A stretch of DNA of 64,000 nucleotides, taken from positions 490,001 through 554,000 of the forward strand of contig JAKNDB010000070.1 of NCBI GenBank assembly GCA_024305405.1. Direction: 5' to 3'. Below, in pieces: positions 47,296 to 61,349 of this stretch (the first letter of the stretch is position 1; every line of letters starts with the position of its first letter). The notes beneath the pieces are model-generated. The model ran no database searches. It was not told the DNA's origin and saw only the letters and a program-made list of their open reading frames with translations. The position numbers were made by a program, and so were the translations under genes. The stretch is from Dirofilaria immitis. Taxonomy: Eukaryota; Nematoda; Chromadorea; Rhabditida; Onchocercidae.

Positions 47296-50110
47296 TCATT
47301 ATCAGTGAAAATTTTTGATAATTTTTATCATTTAATTCCATTTATTATTTAATATTAATAATTTTCATAACTAAGTGATACTATTAAACTTAACATTTTG
47401 CATGTCAAAGTTCAATCATCAAATTTTCAATTCTTCATTTTTTTTTCTATTCTAAAATTTTAAATGAAACTAAAATTCACCGTATCAATATTATGGTAAC
47501 ATTATTGTTTATTTATATATATATATATATATATGTTATTATAATATCCTATCAATTTCTACTGTCATATTTAATAATAACACATATTTTTGTTTACTTT
47601 TATAATCATTAAAAGTAAACATTTATGCATAATATAATAATAATTTAAAATTTACCTCAAATTTTCACACCTTTTTAATCGTTAACAATTTTAATTCTTT
47701 TTCTCTTCTCTTTCTATTACAATTATTTATCAATGAATTAAAATTGATAGCTTTAAAAATCTATCAATTTTTATTTCTAATTTTAATTAAACTTTCGTTT
47801 AATTATTATCATTGTTTCCATACTTCCTTACTTAACCATTGATTAATTGATAATTGATTAAGCAGAAAAGGAAGTAAAGCATATTTTTAATTGTTGCTGA
47901 AAAAATTTAATTATTTTCATCTATTTGACTTTTATTGTTATGCTTCTATTCTTTTAATTATAATTTCTTCGTATACAATTTATAACATTGAAAATAGGAT
48001 AATCGAAAATTCGAATAATTAATGAGCAGATTTCTCGAAACAAATATTTGATCAATTGTAATCTGATGTTTCATTGATATATCAGAAATCATTTACTAAA
48101 ATATAATTAGTGTTAAAAGATGCCCTCTATCATAAAGCTTTTCATATCAAATCTTCGAAAAAATAATTAGGGATTTGTTCGGTTTTTTCTTTGATATCGA
48201 TTTAACAGTTAAATTTATTTATTTTTAATTATTTTTCTTTCAATACTTTAAACTCCTATCAGTAGAGAAATATTATTATTAATTTGATTAAAATTGATTT
48301 CTTTCATATATGTATTAATATTTTTGAATTTATTGATAATATTTGCTCACTGATAATATATCGTTTTACTAATTTCATTCATATATGCACTGATAATATT
48401 TTTTTACTGATAATATTTGCAAATGAAAAGAAAAGAGAGACGATGAAAAAAATTAGAAATTCAAGAATGAAAATAATGAATGAATTAGATTACAACACAT
48501 TAATCATTAAATTATTCGTTTGGTCATTTTACGAGATGTATTTTTCAAATTTCTCATTTAAATAAGAATAAATGATTTTAATTTTGTTTATTGTTAAATC
48601 ATTCCATTAGTTTTTATATTTATTGTTAAAAATAATCAATTGATTATTATCACAGTTCAATAAATTTATCACTTTTCAATCATTATCAATTCATGATACT
48701 GTAATTTTCAAGTTCATATATTTCATCAAATTTTACACTATAAATCATTTCATCTCGTAACCCCTTTTATCGAGAATGAAATATTTAGTGTGAAAATTTG
48801 AAGAAAGGGAAAGATTAAAAGAATGAGAGGAAATGGAGAAGAAAGCATCGAAGCGGAAAAAGCAAGAAAATATGTTTAAAGGAAAAGTATAAAAGAAATT
48901 GATAAAATTTGTTATAAATTTTATGCAATTCTTCGTTTCATTTCATACTGCAACTATTGACAAATTATCATTATTCTGATTATTCTTATCATTCAATGAT
49001 AAGAATATTATCATTTTCTATTTCATCCTTTATATTGTATCTTAATCTCGAGATAATACATTTCTATACATAAATTTTTATCTTTAAAAAATTTAAATAT
49101 TTATAAATAACAAATCATTGTAAATGATAATAATTAAAGAATACAAAATAGATAATCTTATTTTTTTATCTTTTAAGTGATACATAGTGATAAGATGAAG
49201 TAATGTATAAAATTGCACTATTAAAAAAATAATCAATATTAAATTTAAGTTTGAAGTTAACAACTGTTATTACTCAATCTTCAATTAAGTTATTTGTTAA
49301 AAGAAGTCTCAATTAAGTTGTCTGCTAAAGCAATTCTCGTAAATCTCGTGATATAGATTAGATGGGAGTATCTCGGCGTAGAAATGCAATTATGGTTGAT
49401 AGCTCATTATTTGTAATCGTGATGGGTAATGAAAGTGGGAACTTACTATCAAAACATTATCAATGTCACTGTTATTATTATTGTTATTGTTGTTGCTGAT
49501 GATGATGATGATGATGATGATAATGATGCTAGAGGAAAGTGATAACATCAATGAAATTAGAGGAGTGACTTCGGGCTGTCCTTGAAATCATCTTGGCCTC
49601 AATCTGCATATGCATGCTGATATTTCGAATTCTAACGACAGTATATATGCCGTATGTATGTATTTCTTCAGCCTTTCCAACTATAAAACTCAATTTACTG
49701 ACAACACGGCGCCAACGATAGATTATCATTGACATCGTTCCATTATTATCAGTTAACAACTACCGCCGATAAATACTACTACTATTACTATCTCGACTAT
49801 TATTCCTTATCTATTTTTAACAATTGGGAAAATTATTAAAACTGATAGTAATAACTGCTTGTCTAAGTTTTTCAAATTACTGTTATTATTATTTTCTGTC
49901 TTTGCTCTAAGGCAATTTTAATTCTATTTCATCATAGCGAAAATAAACAAATAAATAAACAAACAAACAAACAAAGCATTCAATAATCATTGAATTATTT
50001 AAAAAAAAAAACGATCCTATTTGAACGATCTTGTAATTAATAAAAATTGATAAACAATTTTATTTTATGAATTGTGATAATTTAATAGCTAAACTCTAAT
50101 CTCGACTATC

Positions 50111-53100
50111 ATGTTGGGTAGAAGAAAAAGCAACAAGATTAAATCATATTCCATAATACTATCAATTTTCTTGGCTATTGGACCAGATGTTGTTTTTGCG
50201 GAACATAATTGCTTTACAGCAAGTCAAATTGCTGGTATTATATTTGTTACATCATTTACAACATTCTTTGCTGTTATCGTTATCGCGATATTATTGTGGT
50301 ATTTCTATCGAAGTCGAGCAACTGATAAAAGTGAGATATTAAATTATAATTTAATCTAGTTTTGTTATTTTAAAATTACACATTCAGTTAGAAGTATTTT
50401 TTAATTTTCTAACTTTATAGAATCCTAAAAAAAAAAAAATAAATAAAAATATCAGGGGATGTATAATATCTAAAAACTAAATATTTTCATTTTTCATGTT
50501 CTTTTTTTTTTTTTGAAAAGACATTTTTAGAAATTTTTCGGATGAAATAATATTTAAATTAAAACTATCAATTATACAATTAAAAAATTATTTAAATTTT
50601 AAATTAAAAATAATGCTATATAAGCGAACACTTTCATTTTCTAATTTATAATATAATTTTTTATTTAAATTAAAATTTTGAAGCGAAAAAAAAATTTGAC
50701 AAAAAACAATTTCCTAAACTTCAAGAATTGACTAAATTATTGGAATAAAATTAAATATGTAAAGTAAATAATATCGCAATAAAAAATTTTTGCTTTTTTG
50801 TTTTATTTATTTCGCAAATTAAAATTTAATTTTAAAATTTTGAATTAAAATGAAATTCAGAAATAATATTTATTGAAGAAATCTATGAAATATTTCAAAA
50901 AAGTTAAAAAAGGAAAAAAATTTAGCATAAAAACTTTGTCATTGTTATTATCGAAATTATAAACATCTAATACACTTATTCTTTTGATAATTTTGTTATC
51001 AGTTTTTTGATAAAAATTTTATCAAAATTTATTTAAAAAAAATAAGATACATAAATATTTTAAACATTTTCGGAAGCTTTTTGAATTTTCGAAATAAAAG
51101 CGAAAGAGAAAGAAAAATGATAAAAATTTTAATCAAATTTTTATCAGAAATTAAATTATACCATATGCATTATGTAAATTCCATAACTTTCTATTCAAAA
51201 ACTTTTGTACATATCAAATATAAATGTATCATAGAGAGTTAAAAGATTCTCATAATTTTAAGTAATATTTTAAATATGAATTTGAATATGAGTTCCAGTA
51301 AATACGAATTCGAGTATGAATTTCGAATAAAAACGAATTTTATTTTGTCTGAGGAACTAGTAGAACAGTGTAGTATGCATGTTTGCGATCATTATCAGTA
51401 TCATTGGAAGACATTCCATTCAACCGCATTTCTTATGAAGAAAATAAATTGTAAAATCGGAGAATTGATTTTATTTGAAATTAAAAATAAATAATTTTAC
51501 TAAGATTAATTAGCAAAATTATCCTAAATTATTGTTGTATTTTATCATTTATAATCTTATCATTTCATTCATTGAGATTTTCGATATTTTTGTAAACAAC
51601 TAAAATTTAAAGTTCATCCGTCTCATAGGTCAATTAAATGGGACTTGAAATTTAAATTTCAATTATCTTAGATGGGCTAAATTGAGTTCGTTTAATTTAA
51701 TTGCTTATTTGCATAAATATTAAATATGAAAATTTTGATAATTAAGGAGAGATTTACATGCATAAAAATGATCGATTAAAAGTTTAAATTCGAGAAATGT
51801 AAATTTAAATTTTGAAATTTAAAATTATTTAATAGCTAAAATGCATATAATTCAAAAACAAAAATCGAAATCAAAAAATCGAAAATTCATTTTCTTAAAA
51901 AGTCGCATACATTACGTTAATTAAAATTATTCATTTAGAATTTGAATATCTCTGCACTTCCATAAATGAAATGAAAGTAAAAAGAAAATTTTTAATTTGG
52001 AAAAAAATTTTATTCTATTGAATTTAATAAAAATCACAAATAATTCTTCGTTTATTTAATACTAACTTCCTCAGAAATAATAGAAAGATAGATAGATGAA
52101 ATGATGATAATAATGATAATGATAATATGATCGAATAATTTATATAAATAAACGGTGATATATTCGTTGGCGTCTATATTTTATCTAAGTTATCACCTAA
52201 CCGTCGATAACAATGAAGATAAAATGATAGCTTAATTAATTTTTTCGAACTTAAAACTTACATTGTTTTTAGTCAAAATTTTATAATACATTAATAGCGT
52301 AATTTAAAAAATAAGATATTATGTAGGCAAATAAGCAATGTTATATTACCTAGGTAAATAAGCAATGTTAATGTTATCGCATTTTAAGTTATCATAAGAG
52401 ATGAGAATTTTAAAATATTGTTACTTCAAAATGAAGTAATTCATGACCTTAGAATGAATATTCCGTATATTCTCGTCTGTTTTTAACAATTCTCGACATG
52501 AAATATTTACGACGATGTTAATTCATTTAGCTGAAGATGATGCTTTTACTTTCATGAAATTTGATCATCTTTCCATACGAAAGAAATCATAGTATTGGAT
52601 TTAAATAAAATTGTATACTAAATTTTTCTATGATTTTTCCATTCTTCCATTCTTATTTATAATTATTGTTTGTTTTATCATTAACTATCATTGGTTTATC
52701 ATTTTAAATCAAAATTTCCCTTCACTTTTTACTAACTTCTCCTTAATGATTAAATTAAAGAAAATATGATAATTTGATAATGGATATTGATAAATCATCG
52801 TTATAATGATCGGATTAAGAAATTATGATTTATAATGAATACCAACCTTAACTTAATGAAACAAAATATAAAATAAGATGGGAAAAAACTTTTCAAAAAT
52901 AAGCATGAAGAAGTTTTTTTTTATAAAAATAGAAGATGAAGTAATAAATTTTGAAAATTTATTAGCAATTTTTCAATTTTATTAGATAATCAAAAATATA
53001 TTTAAAGTTCTGCGATCAATTTTATGCTTAATTGCTTTGCTTTGTTATAAATATTAATTTGAAATTTAAAATTAAATAACTCATTTATTATATTACAATA

Positions 53101-56100
53101 TGTCTTTTCTAAAATTTATTTTTTTATCCATTTTAATAACATTTTATGATTAATTATAGTAATATGGTCATAAATTTTATTTATCTATTTTCTATTCTTA
53201 TTCTTTTCCTGCTTCATATCTCGAAAAATTATCGAGAATATGAAGAAAATTATCGAGAATATAAGCGAAAATTGAAGCATTTTCGCTTATATTTTTCAAC
53301 AAAATAAATGTAATATTTGGTGTAGTATTAAATTGTTGAAAAGTTCTCGAGAAATATTTAATGATGAGAAATGAAACATTTTATCCAATCAAAAATAAGG
53401 CCAATGAACTTTGTCAACCATTTTACTATGATTAAAATCAATGAAATGTGTAATAATTGTACGAATAATTTAACAGTTATTTAAATATCTATTACAAACG
53501 AAAAAAATTATATATTTTTTTTGTGTAGTATATAATATAGAAATATTTTATAAAAACTTTTTATAACACTTATAAATATTATCAATATGTTATCAAAAAC
53601 TTATAACTGTTATCAATATGTCATCATAATGATTTTATACTTTTAACTGATAGATATTTCCATGAAAATATATGATTTTATGAATATAAAATATAATAAT
53701 TTGCATATAATGATATATTTTAGTTATAAAGAAAAAGAAAATTTTAATAAACTTATAATTAAGAAAAGTTGAATTTCAGATTTTATAGCCAAAGTTGAAA
53801 GTAATGTGACAAAATCGGGAAGGGTCATTTATGATGAACGAACGAATGAAATGGAAAATAAAACAGTTGATGGCATCATATCATCATCATTTACGGATAA
53901 GGTCAAAAATAGCTAACTTTTGACCTTTAGTGAATGAATAATTTTTATCGTTGAAATAGAATTATAAAATATAGAAAAGAAAGTATTTAAAGAATTTATA
54001 AAATGGCTTTTATATATCAAATAATTTTGTTATCATATCCGTTTAATTTCTAGCTATCTTCTTTCTTCGAAAATTTCAATTTATATTTAGATGACATCAT
54101 GCACTTCGTTAACAGGAAAATATGATGATAATGATGATACGGATGATATTCATGTTAAAAATCAAAAAGTTCAACTAAAACAACAACGACAATGTATCGG
54201 ATCTCAGCCTATGACTAATGATCTCTCAACCAATAATCCAATGAATATCGTAATAAAATTACTTTGAATTTTATCAAATTTATTTTAAAAGATAAGTATC
54301 TTAATTTTGATAAAATGTTTAACTTTATCATATCAATCTTTCGTATTCTGTAAAATAGTTTTTAGTTGGAAAATGCAGTTCGTTGTTTGTTGGATAAAGA
54401 TACTAGCGCATTAGGCTTCCAAATATCTCAACGATCGGATGATATATGTATTAGCTATGTTGAGCCTAATGGTCCAGCTGATCGTTCCGGAAATATTTTC
54501 GTTGGTAAGTCTTTGAAAATAAAACGATACAACGAAGAAATATAAATTCTCGATTGATTTTTTTTGAATTTCTTACAATATATTATCTGATATAGTGATA
54601 ATTGTTTGTTATTTTTTCAGGTGATAAAATAAAAGAATTAACGATAACTTTTGAGAATATGTCAATCAGTGATGCATTAACAATTCTTAGCTGTGCATCT
54701 ACCTATAAAGTATATTCTATTATCTATCGTTAAACAATTCAAAAATATACAATTAAAACTATCTATAAAGAATAAATAATCAAAATATGAAAATAAAATT
54801 TAAAAAAATTTAATTCTTAGACTTAAGCTTAGTTTAACAAAATTGCCAATTGTTAAAATTTCGATTTATTTTTTTTCGAAAATTCCCTCAATTTTAGAGA
54901 AAATTTTTTAATTTACAGATTCGATTAGAATTAGAAAGAGCTATAATTAATGATACTATCCAACCAGATTGTTGTATGGAAACAACAAAATATCTCGATG
55001 ATACATCTTCAAATCAAATTCAACAATTCTCTCTTCCTTATAAAAGTTATTCAACCTCAGATTTAGCTCAACAGGTGCAAAAAGGGCAAATGTTAGCTCT
55101 TTAAAAATTCATTTTATTTAAATTAAAATTTAGCATTGGAAAAAATTTACCGATTTAATGACTTAAAAATGTAACATTTCTTTTATTAAGATCGGATAAG
55201 ACTTCAAATGGTGGAAGTTTCATGTCAAAGCAGAAATATCAACTACCACGGCAAACAGCTATAAATACTATTAAAGAAGAGGTATTATCGACAACTCACG
55301 AGAATTTATCAACATCTAGTCCATCTCCAGATTTTACAGAAAATGCTGAAGTTGTACCAATTATGACAGAATCGATTATCAGTGAAGAAACAATAATAAT
55401 TAGCGATGAATCTTCGGAGCCCCCAGTACCAGTTGTGAGAAGTTTTCAAATTTCATCGAATGAAGTATCCTCTGAGTCACAAAATTCATCTTGCGTTGTA
55501 TCTTCTAAAATTAAATCAAAATCAAATTGTACGTCAAATTCTACGCCAACAAAAGATGCAATATCGCGACAACAGCTAACATCACAGATTTCATCACCAT
55601 GTAATGAGCATCCGATACTTACATTGATACCGGAAAGAAGTCATAAAATAGATGAAATTAAATGCAATGGATTTTCAGAATTTGTCGAAGTATGTTTCAA
55701 TTCTTCTCTTTTCTTTTTCAAATGATAAATTAAGTAGATGTCCTAAAAAATTTAAGCTGAGATAAATTTAAAATTGTTATTGAAGAGATATCAGAATATG
55801 CAAGAATACTTCTTATCAGTCATGAAAGTTAAGTATAGGAATAGATGATGTAAGTGACAATATCATCTTTGATATCAAATAAAAATTGTAAATTTGTATC
55901 GCTTACTAAATTCTACTCACACTGATTAAATCTTTAGTACCGCAATTTGTTTATCAGTTCGATGAGTTGAATAAATTTATCAAATTTTAAGAATAGTAAA
56001 AGAGATAAGATTGGATACTTCGGTCATTTTCCTATTTTTGACTACATACTTTTCAGCGATCACATTTCATGTATTCTAATGCAAATATCAAAGATGATGT

Positions 56101-58657
56101 CGAGAAAAATTGCGCTGAATTTTGTGAATTAATTGAGCCAAAGCGTGAATCGATTGTGATCAAATTTGAAGAAGATCAAGAAGATGATGATTATCAGCAA
56201 GAAATTGAAAAAGAAATGACTAACATGTCGAATTGTAATGGTACATTTGCTGAAGCAAAAAATGATTTACATCAAATTAATTCTAATATTATTAATGGCA
56301 CACAAATGGAAACGTCTCTAAATCCTGAAATCATTGATGTAGTTCATACTGAAAAAGATACTATATCAGGAAATATATCGAATATAACTGATATAAACTG
56401 CAACACTTCATATCATCCCGTTATCACCGCTGAAGTATTAACCGATCTGCCTAGAAGAACAGATGTTATTGAAAACAATTTCAATGATTTCAACATAGAA
56501 ATTCTATCTTCAAATAATGCTGAGCAAATTGAAGATAGAGTAACTTCAGAAATATCGAATCATTTAGAGATAAATGATTTTAACATCAAACATGCGATAG
56601 AAGATCAAACATCGAATGTCGAAACACCGCCGATTGTTCCTCGAAAGATAAACAACAATGATAAATCTCCAAATGAAATCAGTCAAAGGTCACCAAAACG
56701 AAGTCAATTAAGGAAATTATCTGGTAATTGTGGAATTAATGAAGCGGGTAAAGAAGTTAAGAAATTGAATGGAATTGCTAATGATTTAAAAGATGAAGGA
56801 AATAATAGGAGTAATATACCACAAAGGTAATCTTTTCAGATTTATCATTTTGAATATTTTAAATATTCATTTTTTTAATTGAGCTTATGATTTTTAAAAT
56901 TTTTGTTGTATATTAAAGATTACTCAAAAATTTCATGTCTCAATTTTGATAACTTAATTTTAAGTGTTCTTATCAGTTGCAGAAGTCCAAAATGGAGTCC
57001 AAAACTTCAATCACACATCCCAATTGTTACCCGAACACCATCAACAAAATCCAAAAGTAAAATGATAAAAATTGAAGGCAATAAAGTTACGAGCAATTCA
57101 ACGTATCTAACACGTAGCAAAACGTCTGATGATATGACGAAGGTAGTAATTTCTATCTAACTTTATTCGTATGATTAATAATATTTCAATCTCTCTCGTT
57201 TCATACCATCTATTCACAATGAATTTTTTCTTTTTTTTTACATTTATCTCTCAATTTGCCATGCTATTACATCATATTAAGATTTTCAGATGAATCATAA
57301 TCCAATAAGGGAAATGGAAATTTTGAAAATTGTTGAAAGATAATAGTTGAGATAATTTAAGCATGAATATTTCATTAATTTATAAAATTTTGATAAGAGA
57401 TAAGATAATAAAACATGAATATTTCATTAATTTATAAAATAGGAGATAAGATAATAAAACATGAATATTTCATTAATTTATAAAATTTTGATAAGAGATA
57501 AGATAATTACGCGTGAATATTTCATTAATTTATAAAATTTTGATAAGAGATAAGATAATTACGCGTGAATATTTCATTAATCTATAAAATTTTGATAAGA
57601 GATAAGATAATTACGCGTGAATATTTCATTAATCTATAAAATTTTGATAAGAGATAAGATAATTACGCGTGAATATTTCATTAATTTATAAAATTTTGAT
57701 AAGAGATAAGATAATTACGCGTGAATATTTCATTAATCTATAAAATTTTGATAAGAGATAAGATAATTACGCGTGAATATTTCATTAATCTATAAAATTT
57801 TGATAAGAGATAGGATAACTAGGGGTGAATATTTCATTAATCTATAAAATTTTGATAAGAGATAGGATAACTAGGGGTGAATATTTCATTAATTTATAAA
57901 ATTTCCTTATGGGTTTAATATCATATCAAAATTGTTATTTTATTTTTCTATGGAAAAATAAGCGAAAAAAAAATGATTTCTTTTTGTTCAAATTAAAAAA
58001 TAAAAATTAGTTAAAAGATAAATTATCACTGAAGTAAAAATATTCAACTTTATAGAATGATATCAATGGTGCATCACTTTACATTGCGAAAAAGGAATCT
58101 TTACGAAAAACTCATCTTCCATTTTCGAAATTAAATAAAGGTAATCATATAAGTTTACATAATTCCTATAATTCATTCATTATTTATGATCAATAAAGGT
58201 CATGTAATATATCAATTAATACTTGATCTACTTGATCTAACTATCTTAAAATAATAACACAATTATGATTTATTATTTTCGCTTGTGCAGTATTATCAGT
58301 TTAATTAATTTTTAAAACGATCAGTCATTTATTTTGAATTACCTCTTTTTATTCTCGAGATAATTGATTTCAAAATTTAAAGTTTTTCGAGAATTAAAAT
58401 GAAAAATAACATAGCAATAATTAAGTTTGCTCCAAGAGATTTATGATATTAACTTAACAAAAAAATTGAGCAAATCTTTCCTATTCAATGCTTAATTAAA
58501 AGAAATTTATGATATTTTCATTATTTTCCTTTCTTTTTTCTTTTGCAGCGATGAAGGGACAGACTTGGCCAAAGAGCGTAAGGCTCGTTTAGAAGCCAAT
58601 CAAGCATTGCTACAACGACAACAGGATGAACTAAGAACTTTGGGCATTTTGCCTTGA
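50111..58657 (+). CDS. Single-pass membrane protein with one cytoplasmic PDZ domain
   Basis: Eleven exons: 50111-50330, 53780-53901, 54091-54249, 54366-54504, 54621-54709, 54919-55074, 55201-55689, 56057-56826, 56983-57142, 58056-58140, 58549-58657, about 832 residues. An N-terminal hydrophobic segment (residues 14-31) is a likely signal peptide. A very short outside part (EHNCFTASQIAG) is followed by a transmembrane helix (about residues 44-68) and a basic stop-transfer YRSRATDK. The PDZ domain at about residues 165-255 has LGFQISQ as its carboxylate-binding loop region, VEPNGPADRSGNIFVGDKI, and ALTILSCASTYKVR-type helix sequence (I in place of V). A long acidic Ser/Thr-rich tail follows, with polybasic and SPK motifs. 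The end is a predicted helix (ERKARLEANQALLQ) closing in LRTLGILP. The last junction is one base short (AAATAAAG at 58133-58140); in the other phase the tail is a short MKGQTWPKSVRLV. The first intron is 3.4 kb. PDZ proteins organise membrane complexes; I cannot name this one. Confidence 0.8.
53258..53293. repeat. Perfect hairpin, 15-bp arms, 6-nt loop
   Basis: AATATAAGCGAAAAT (53258-53272), loop TGAAGC, then the exact reverse complement (53279-53293). It lies in the first intron of the PDZ gene. A near-repeat of AATTATCGAGAATAT occurs just upstream, twice. Confidence 0.9.
57355..57903. repeat. 52-bp intronic minisatellite, about 10 units
   Basis: Unit: GTGAATATTTCATTAATYTA followed by TAAAATTTTGATAAGAGATA and AGATAATTACGC. 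The central units are almost identical; differences are chiefly AATTTATA against AATCTATA. The first two units carry AATAAAACAT in place of AATTACGCGT, and the last two AACTAGGGGT. It lies wholly within the PDZ-gene intron 57143-58055. Confidence 0.93.
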
Positions 58658-58856
58658 ATTATTTAAAATCTATTCGTATAGTTTTAAATAGTCTAAAATA
58701 CCTCCAAATTATGCCCAATACTATCTTCTTCTTCTTCGTCATTTTAATATAAATGAAACGATAGATTGAATAGAATAATTTTGACAAAATATCATTTTAT
58801 TAATTTCATATCTTTCAAAATATTTATTACTATTAATTATCGTTGTTTTATTATTT

Positions 58857-58967
58857 ATTATTATTACTATCATCATTATTATCACTATTGTCATTGTTAT
58901 TATTATTTATTCGTCTATTATTATTATTGTGATTATTATTATTATCATTATTGCTGTTATTATTATT
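58857..58967. repeat. ATT microsatellite
   Basis: Interrupted (ATT)n with ATC, GTT and GTC variants, about 200 bp beyond the PDZ-gene stop. Confidence 0.85.
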
Positions 58968-60976
58968 GATATTTGCACCAAAATGTTGTGACATTAAAAT
59001 ATATTTTCATTTTTTTTCTTCAAAAATCTTCTAAGCCTAATTATACAATATATAATAAACATTTATTGACATATAAATTTGCTAAATTATCATTTTATTT
59101 GTATATATACAAAAAGAAGAAATTAATTATGCAAAAATAATGTCACATGGTATTTGTTTACAATCTTTATTGTTTAACAAATTTTGTTTATTGTTTTCCT
59201 TCAAATATATTTGTTTTTGAAATTGCCAATTAAATAATTTATATACATATCATATATGATTGAATAAAAAAAAAAAAAAAAATTCCTCTCTTCATTTCAA
59301 ATAATATAAATCAACGAAAAAAAATAATCAAAAAATTTTTAACTTAATTCTTAATGATAATAAAATGATTACAATTTATCAATCATTCTTTATCTGTTTC
59401 ATTTTTAAATGTAAAATTGAAATGAAAAAAGAATAGATAATTATTATACGAGAAAAAGTTTTATATTTTAAAATTCATTAGCAAAAGCTAATAATAATAG
59501 TAATTTAAGGTACTGATAATTTGATATAATTATTTTCGTATCATAAGTTTACATCTATCTCTTATCACTCGAAGATGTTAATTATGCAAATTCTGTTATA
59601 TCCTTTCTTATAATTATTTTTTTATCATAAGAAACGATTGATCGATACTGATTACATCCATTTGTTCATTCATCGATATTCGATAATTCATTAACGATTA
59701 TTTGATCTTTGAGGAGCATGAAAATATAGATATTAGTAAGATATTGTTTATGCAGACATTGATAAGAGATAAATTTATCAGAATAACACAAGCAATTTGT
59801 TGTGCTGTGTAATATGCTGGCATGTATGTTTCATATTTCATTTAGCTATGCGTATGCTATTGAAATAAGTAAATAAAATAAGTTGGAATATAAAGGAAAA
59901 AATTTATTTCATCTATAAATATTATCAATTATCAGCAAAAATTTTGCTGATAACATTATCAGTTATTAATAAAAATTAATGCAAATTATGACTTATCCTT
60001 TTTAGCTTAAATAAAATTTTTATTCATAAAATCAGTAATTTGTTATCTTATTCGATTTTGCAGTTATATCAATTTATTATTAACGCTCACTCTCGATAAT
60101 TTTAAAACAATTATTACAACTTTAGCATTATTCAATTTAAAACTTATTTAAATGTAAATTAAAAAAAAAAACTGATATTTCTAATTTATCAGTTGAAGTT
60201 GGATCATGACTTATCAATCAAATTAATTTTGTGTTCTTTGTCTGATAAATTAAATTATGATTTTTACAAGATTGATAATATACTATCCATATACGAGAAA
60301 TGTTAAAAGCAGCATTATGGAATTTCGATTTTTAATTCTCGAGTAATTTGATATCGCATAATATAAGTATAACTTTAATCTTAGATAAATATCTATTATA
60401 CACCTAATTAAAGTTTGAAAATCATCAAAAAAAAATTACATCGATAAAGATAGCATTATCATTTATTTGTTCATTTTAAAATGATATGCTATTTTGATAC
60501 GCAAATAAAGTAAAACTATTGATATGTTAATTATGATTTATTTTTTTAAATAATCATTGTTGTTTAGTATTTTGAAAATGGAAAGAAATTATTTCAATTG
60601 AAAAAAATCCAAAAATTCATAAAGTGTTTGAATTTGTTTGAAATTTGATATTGACATGAGAAATTTGATGATAAGTTCTAATCAATAATAATTGTCATTG
60701 AGATAGCTTTCTGCAACCTTTGAAAAGCAAATACTCTCGAGGAGATCAGAATTTCGATCATAATAATTTTCAGATATTTAAATTACTTAAAGGCTTTTTG
60801 TTAACTAAAAGTTGCGCAACAAGTTGCATTAAAATTTCTAAGTTTATATTTACCTATATCATTTTTCAGTTAGTTTACAATGATTTTCAATTTTTTCGAT
60901 AAATAATGAAATGACAATTCAATATTTTTTACAAATACACAATCCGCTAACAAATCTAAAAATACAAATAAAACTA

Positions 60977-61047
60977 CCACACACACATACAAATACATAC
61001 ATACATACATACACAGACAGGCATACACATACACATACATATATACA
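60977..61047. repeat. CA / CATA microsatellite
   Basis: CACACACATACAAATACATA-type sequence with a (CATA)n core. The open frames on both strands through it are repeat products. Confidence 0.85.
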
Positions 61048-61349
61048 CCTTTCAATATACCTGGAAAAGAGAAAAGTTGTATCAAATCATTTGGTACTTT
61101 TGAAAGGTACGAAATTTGTAAAATTTTTAAAATTAAGTGCAAATTGTTATTCGTTATTTTCTTCCTTCTCTTTTTTTCCTATTTTTATTTTTATTAATAT
61201 AGTAGGTATGCATCTCGAAAAAAGTTTTTTCTTTTTTCTTTTAAAAAATCAATTATACAACTTTGTTTCGTACAAACTTTACTATTCATTTTACGCTGAT
61301 TCATCAAAATCATTAATGCTAGTTTTGTTGAATGGATGAAAAAAAAATT

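Larger units (their letters stand above)
43493..50110. other. AT-rich intergenic region
   Basis: No gene seen in about 6.6 kb. Contents: degenerate TTGATTTCTTGATGAA repeats at about 46355-46603; TTA/ATT microsatellites at about 47079-47295; a short (TA)n at about 47514-47534; and a (GAT)n run at about 49498-49520. Open frames here are low in complexity. Confidence 0.65.

Noticed and set aside
51276..51494. 72-codon open frame within the first PDZ-gene intron
   Set aside because: It starts with a GAATTTGAGTATGAATTT-like repeat, has no acceptor giving phase with the flanking exons, and no family motif.
56069..56830. A separate single-exon gene of 253 codons
   Set aside because: It is exon 8 of the PDZ gene; acceptor, donor and phases link it to its neighbours.
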